A DNA stretch of 64,000 nt, taken from contig NZ_RCHC01000005.1 of the NCBI RefSeq assembly GCF_003664645.1, positions 124,001 through 188,000 of the forward strand, written 5' to 3'. The stretch comes from Acinetobacter chengduensis. GTDB lineage: Bacteria; Pseudomonadota; Gammaproteobacteria; Pseudomonadales; Moraxellaceae. The position numbers were made by a program, and so were the translations under genes. Shown here in pieces: positions 59,810-64,000 of this stretch; position 1 is the first letter of the stretch; each line of letters starts with the position of its first letter. A model generated the notes under the pieces. It was given only the letters and a program-made list of their open reading frames with translations, did no database searches and had not been told where the DNA came from.

Positions 59810-60862
59810 ATGGGTGTTATTGTTCGTATCCTCAAAGCAAATCATGGAGATTGTTTCTTAGTTAGCCATGAGAGCGAATCAAGTGTTTTTAATATATTAA
59901 TTGATGGTGGACCATCAACTACTTTCAAGTATGGTCCTAGACAACGCTATTCAGGGGCGCTGTGTAATGTTCTTGATGATCTAAAAAAGAAGGGACAGCA
60001 CATTGATTTAGCTATTTTAACTCATATCGATGATGACCATATACATGGCCTAATCAAAGCTTTTGAAAAACCTGATTATCTTGCTCAAATGGTCAAACTG
60101 ATCTGGTTCAATTCATCTAGATTGATTACAAATAGTTTTGACGCTTCAGAGATCCCTGAAAATAATATTTTATTGGCTGGTAATTCTCCCCAAACGAGTG
60201 TGCAACAAGGCAAGGATCTTGAAACTTTACTTGATGAGATTGAGTGTGTACGCGCACCACTTATCATGGCAGGGCAAGTCTATAATTTAGGCCCATTCAC
60301 TTTGAGAGTATTGTCACCTGAACGAAGTCAACTTGAGCGACTCTTACATAAGTGGCCAACCGAAGTTGAATTAGGTGCAACCTCATCGTATGACAATGAT
60401 TACAGTCTTTCATTAAGCGAGATATGGGCAGAGGATAAGTTTGTCTCAGACCCGTCTATTTATAATGGGAGCTCTATTGCATTTCTTCTTGAATCTGATG
60501 GCAGAAAAATGCTATTCCTCGGAGATGCACATGATCAAGTTGTTGCAGATAATATAAAAGCATTAGGTTACAGCGATACAAATAAGCTTAAACTTGATCT
60601 CGTGAAGATTTCACACCATGGTAGCCAGTACAATACGAGTTGCGAAACTCTTTCACTTCTAGATTCACCATGCTACGTGATTTCCACCGATGGGTCAAAA
60701 CATGGTCTTCCTAATAAAAGGACTATTGCGAGGATACTCAAAGTTACAAATGGTAAGATTGTCTTTAATTATAGTCATGTAATTGCGTCATTACTTTTGC
60801 CAGGTGAAGTCGATGACTTTGCTTCTCGACTAGAGGGACTTGATAGTGAGATCAGGTTATGA
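59810..60862 (+). CDS. MBL-fold hydrolase (ComEC/Rec2-like)
   Basis: A 350-residue metallo-beta-lactamase-fold protein: NILIDGGPS (28-36), metal motif THIDDDHIHG (H72, D74, D76, H77), FLGDAHD near 240 and KISHHGSQYNTS near 265. The HxDxDH form and SHHGS match ComEC-type MBL domains, which are soluble here. The ATG at 59810 follows AGAGAG and is preferred to the in-frame ATG ten codons upstream. Its stop overlaps the protease start (ATGA). A nuclease or phosphodiesterase effector role is inferred. Confidence 0.88.
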   Translation: MGVIVRILKANHGDCFLVSHESESSVFNILIDGGPSTTFKYGPRQRYSGALCNVLDDLKKKGQHIDLAILTHIDDDHIHGLIKAFEKPDYLAQMVKLIWFNSSRLITNSFDASEIPENNILLAGNSPQTSVQQGKDLETLLDEIECVRAPLIMAGQVYNLGPFTLRVLSPERSQLERLLHKWPTEVELGATSSYDNDYSLSLSEIWAEDKFVSDPSIYNGSSIAFLLESDGRKMLFLGDAHDQVVADNIKALGYSDTNKLKLDLVKISHHGSQYNTSCETLSLLDSPCYVISTDGSKHGLPNKRTIARILKVTNGKIVFNYSHVIASLLLPGEVDDFASRLEGLDSEIRL

Positions 60863-62157
60863 CAGTTTCCGAATTAATCCAATCTTACTGTGTCAAGGTT
60901 AATGGGGGGAGTGGTGTACTCGTCAATGCCATGACACTAGAGTACTCCTACGTTCTAACAGCAGCTCATGTACTTGATGGTATTACAGTTCATGAGGTTT
61001 TTGACTATCAAGGTAAACCTGTTGAAGTTTTAGAAGTGCTCAGACATGTTGAACCCTTCGTTCCTGAAACATTATCAAATGATTATGCAATTTTAAAAGT
61101 TAGTTTTCAGACACATGTAACACAAAAAATATTTACTGCGGAGGAGTTACCACATCGCGCAGACTTAACGTTAGTTGGATATCCAAAGTTAGAAAGGACT
61201 AGTCAAACCCCAATAAAGTTTTATGGCGGGCATATGACCAATGTGAATGATCATCTTATTTTTTTCACAATTGACGGTATCCCAAGTAGGCCTGAAATCG
61301 AAGGGATGTCTGGTGGAGGTACTTACTTCCACCAAGATGGGCTAGTATTTCTCACTGGTGTTGAATTCAGAATGGATGCAAGTGAAGAAGATCAGCAATT
61401 TGGTCGAGTACAATGTCATAGTTTATCGAAGTATCATGAAATCATAAAAATACATAAATGTGCACCAATGATTCCTGCTCATCTGGAATGCTTTTCAAGA
61501 GTTAGAGAGAAAATATTTGCGTTCAATGTTATTGATCCAGACAATATCCGTCATTTGAAAATAGCTTTAGAGAACTTTACTAATTCGCTTATTGATAATG
61601 GTATGCCTCCACCATATAAAATTCTAGAAGAATATGGTTCACAGCTTTTAGTAGATCCACTGAAATCTGATGAGCTGAATAGTTTAGAGCTATGGGAAGC
61701 TTATTTAGAGTTTTTGGTAATTTGTGCACTGATGGATAATAGTGGCAAAACGGATGATGTTTATATAGAACGTCTAGGGCGAAAGCGCAGGTTAATGTAT
61801 ACCAGTAGTAGTGATAACTGGATTAGACGCCTAGAAGAGTTTCTTAAAGCAGCACGTAGACTTTTGGATGAAAATGGTACGTTAATTATTGCATCACCAG
61901 ATGCAGCGGCAAGAACACTTCCACCAGATTTTCAACTAAAAAAGGTAATAGGTAACATTGCTTTAGTGCCAAATCAGGGCCCACTCGCTCCAATTGATGA
62001 AGTTGAAAGTTTGATATATTCAAGCTTTAACTTAAGTCATTTACAAGGACTGCGTAAGACTTGCGTAGTTGATATAGAAGATGAATATCAAGTTGTTGCT
62101 ACAGCTAGGGAACAGTTGCAGTTATTAAAGGATAAGCTTAATGAAATTATTAAGTGA
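60859..62157 (+). CDS. Trypsin-like serine protease with C-terminal helical domain
   Basis: A 432-residue protein. The N-terminal chymotrypsin-fold protease has a complete triad: H37 in LTAAHVL, D75 in SNDYAIL and S151 in GMSGGG. No signal peptide is present, so it acts in the cytoplasm. Residues about 205-425 form a separate mostly helical domain without known catalytic motifs, possibly the module linking effectors to the ATPase in ABC-three-component systems. It is coupled to the MBL gene by a 4-bp overlap and to the next gene by 17 bp. Confidence 0.85.
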   Translation: MTVSELIQSYCVKVNGGSGVLVNAMTLEYSYVLTAAHVLDGITVHEVFDYQGKPVEVLEVLRHVEPFVPETLSNDYAILKVSFQTHVTQKIFTAEELPHRADLTLVGYPKLERTSQTPIKFYGGHMTNVNDHLIFFTIDGIPSRPEIEGMSGGGTYFHQDGLVFLTGVEFRMDASEEDQQFGRVQCHSLSKYHEIIKIHKCAPMIPAHLECFSRVREKIFAFNVIDPDNIRHLKIALENFTNSLIDNGMPPPYKILEEYGSQLLVDPLKSDELNSLELWEAYLEFLVICALMDNSGKTDDVYIERLGRKRRLMYTSSSDNWIRRLEEFLKAARRLLDENGTLIIASPDAAARTLPPDFQLKKVIGNIALVPNQGPLAPIDEVESLIYSSFNLSHLQGLRKTCVVDIEDEYQVVATAREQLQLLKDKLNEIIK

Positions 62158-62680
62158 ACAAGCTGATTTTCGTGCTCTCTGTGAAGAATATGGAAATATG
62201 AGCTTCCATATGTTCTGCTCAAATCATTCCACACAATTTATCTCCTGCATAGCGTGTGTATGTGAAAAATCAGAAGATATAGTTGAAAATTGGCAAGCAA
62301 TTCAAAATTTTATTTCTGTTTACCATCAGCCTTCAGGTAGTTTAGCAGCTTGGAATGTATATTTAGCATTTGTAACACGTAGTCGTGTTCCCATATGGGA
62401 AAAATATCTAATACAAAATAACAAGTTTGTTGCTCGTAAGATAATACTTGATGAATACACTGGAGTACCTAGCCCTGAGCAACTAGTGATTGAGTTAGAG
62501 AAACAATTATTGGGTTCTGATTTAATGCTCAATCAACGAGTCGACGAAACTATAGAACCAGTGTTGTCTTTTAGAGAGCATTTCCGTGGTATACCGTTGG
62601 ATTCTAAAATAGAGTCGAAAGAAAAACGGGCTTTAATAATCAATAACCTAATTGAGCTTTTTCATCAGAATGAAAATTAA
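62141..62680 (+). CDS. Middle component of an ABC-three-component-like system
   Basis: A 179-residue protein with features I recall for the 'middle component' of ABC-3C conflict systems: a small alpha/beta protein with WNVYLAFVTR (about 69-78), KYLIQNNKFVARKIIL (about 84-99) and a C-terminal helix. It sits between the protease and the SMC-like ATPase, overlapping both. Without a search the family call is tentative. It probably links the ATPase to the effector. Confidence 0.65.
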   Translation: MKLLSEQADFRALCEEYGNMSFHMFCSNHSTQFISCIACVCEKSEDIVENWQAIQNFISVYHQPSGSLAAWNVYLAFVTRSRVPIWEKYLIQNNKFVARKIILDEYTGVPSPEQLVIELEKQLLGSDLMLNQRVDETIEPVLSFREHFRGIPLDSKIESKEKRALIINNLIELFHQNEN

Positions 62681-64000
62681 AAAAGTTGAAATCGAAGCAT
62701 TTCGTGCTTACAAAACAAAGGCAGATGGGACTTTTGATTTTACGAATGAAGGCGATAATCCTTCAAACTTTGTTGCGATCTATGCGCCAAATGGTTTTGG
62801 TAAAAGCTCGTTTTACGATGCGGTTGAATGGGCTGTAACCAACCATTTGGAAAGGCTTGGTGGGGAATATAATAAATCTAACTTTGAAAGGGCTGCTAAG
62901 TCTACTAAGCACCCAAATGAAGGTCAAAAAATTCTACGTAACAAATACGTTGATAAACAAGTGATTACAAAGGTCGCAGTATCCACAACAAGGCCGATCC
63001 CTTTTGAGAATGAACTACCGAAACTTCGTGCGAATGGGCGGGACTTAAGTTTTGGCGATAACAGTCAACGGAGAAATGAGTTTTTCCGACGTGTCGTTTT
63101 GAGCCAGGATGAGATTGATAGATTTCTCAGAGAAGCCAAGCCGCAAGAGCGATATGCTAAATTCATGGAAAGCTTTGGCGGTGATACTGAAATAGCTCGC
63201 AAGGAGCTGTCAGCACTTATCAGCGATAATAATGCAGAGCTGAGTGTTCTTAATAAGCAATGTCAGTCGCTTATCGAAGAGTTGAAACAACCTATTAATC
63301 CTTCTATATTCGAGCATTTCAATTCAGTTGCGGCTGAACTTAATGCGGCGGGTGAGAATATTATATTACCTGATGAAAAATTTTCATCTCAGAGTGAATA
63401 TCAACTTAACGCTAGCCTTGTAGCGCGACAGCATGAACTGAATACGTTGCTCCAAGCGAAAACAAAAACATTAGAAGTGCTGGCGGATAGGTTGGCGAAA
63501 ATGCCTGAAATAGAGCGCCATATCAACTATCAGGTAGAGCAAAAACCTCAACTTACTAGGCTATTGAAAGGGGTTGCCGATGCCGATAAGTATCAGATGC
63601 TATTCGATTCATACAACAAATGTATGGAGGATCAAAAACAAGCACATGTGCATCTGACTCGCCTTATTGAAATCGCTGAGAACACAGAGACTTTTTTAAT
63701 AACTGAGTCACGTCTTCTTGAATTATCAACAATTCAAAAGGCACTGACCGAAGAACGCTCTAACAGCATTTTTAACCTTACTAGTCTTGAGCAGCAATTA
63801 ATCGAATTGAACAGCGAACTTAAGATTGCTGACGATAGAGCTTTGCTATTAAGAAATTCTGTCGACAATGCTGGAGCAGTCTATGTGTTACTTTCAAACC
63901 ATCGAGCTCAGATTGGTACTCTAAGCCAACAAATTACTGCTAAAGAAATTACTATTCAGGTAGACAAGATCCAATTAGATGAATTGAATCGCGAGTTAAA
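62670..64000 (+). CDS. SMC/RecF-like ABC ATPase, N-terminal part (cut by window edge)
   Basis: The frame opens at the ATG at 62670, overlapping the previous gene by 11 bp, and stays open to the window end (over 440 residues). N-terminal strand VEIEAFRAYK and Walker A APNGFGKSS (39-47), followed by SFYDAVEW, are typical of SMC/RecN/RecF-type ABC ATPases. VVLSQDEIDRFL near 145 is Q-loop-like. A long coiled coil begins at about 170. The Walker B half lies outside the window. It completes the ABC-three-component layout. Confidence 0.88.
   Translation, partial: MKIKKVEIEAFRAYKTKADGTFDFTNEGDNPSNFVAIYAPNGFGKSSFYDAVEWAVTNHLERLGGEYNKSNFERAAKSTKHPNEGQKILRNKYVDKQVITKVAVSTTRPIPFENELPKLRANGRDLSFGDNSQRRNEFFRRVVLSQDEIDRFLREAKPQERYAKFMESFGGDTEIARKELSALISDNNAELSVLNKQCQSLIEELKQPINPSIFEHFNSVAAELNAAGENIILPDEKFSSQSEYQLNASLVARQHELNTLLQAKTKTLEVLADRLAKMPEIERHINYQVEQKPQLTRLLKGVADADKYQMLFDSYNKCMEDQKQAHVHLTRLIEIAENTETFLITESRLLELSTIQKALTEERSNSIFNLTSLEQQLIELNSELKIADDRALLLRNSVDNAGAVYVLLSNHRAQIGTLSQQITAKEITIQVDKIQLDELNREL

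Overview
The window looks like chromosomal DNA of an Acinetobacter species. The base composition is AT-rich, and argG, pyrC-rnt, fadH, paired TonB receptors with Fur-box-like promoters and tRNA-Glu/tRNA-Ser genes form an ordinary gammaproteobacterial background. This is judged from gene content and recalled family resemblance, not from a database search.

Layout. (1) Positions 1-18290 are a core-like backbone: a membrane-anchored protein and the start of a paralogue, two paralogous TonB-dependent receptors with Fur-type operators on either side of tRNA-Glu, the pyrC-rnt operon, a diguanylate cyclase, argG, an unusual tryptophan-rich repeat protein, an AraC regulator, a predicted metal-dependent hydrolase, fadH and tRNA-Ser. 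(2) Positions 18300-21900 hold a small accessory group: MetA-type outer-membrane protein, serine esterase and AraC regulator. (3) Positions 22000-34350 are a mobile-element core: two unknown genes, an HUH-type Rep-like protein preceded by a perfect 12-bp inverted repeat, two AlpA-type regulators, a strongly structured probable RNA, lipoproteins, DUF932, YqaJ nuclease and a Gp3-like recombination directionality factor. Several genes here are preceded by a recurring hairpin/T-tract leader, and several gene remnants are present. No integrase is seen; one may lie outside the window. (4) Positions 34350-64000 are a dense defence-like island: a truncated HNH gene, an unknown two-gene membrane operon, a complete type I restriction-modification locus (hsdM-hsdS-hsdR), a TIGR02391-like gene, a WYL regulator followed by two CrfC-type dynamin GTPases, an RdcB-like protein and a patatin phospholipase, an IS66 element with a frameshifted transposase, a helD-like helicase cleanly split by an IS3-family element, and finally an operon of MBL hydrolase, trypsin-like protease, small middle component and SMC-like ATPase that runs off the right edge.

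Two loci are the best candidates for little-described systems. The WYL / dynamin / dynamin / RdcB-like / patatin operon (about 44.8-52.3 kb) combines an E. coli crfC-yjcZ-like pair with a lipase effector and a defence-type regulator. The terminal operon (59.8 kb onward) has the layout of an ABC-three-component conflict system with protease and MBL components. The structured element at 27826-27956 is the strongest candidate for an undescribed RNA.
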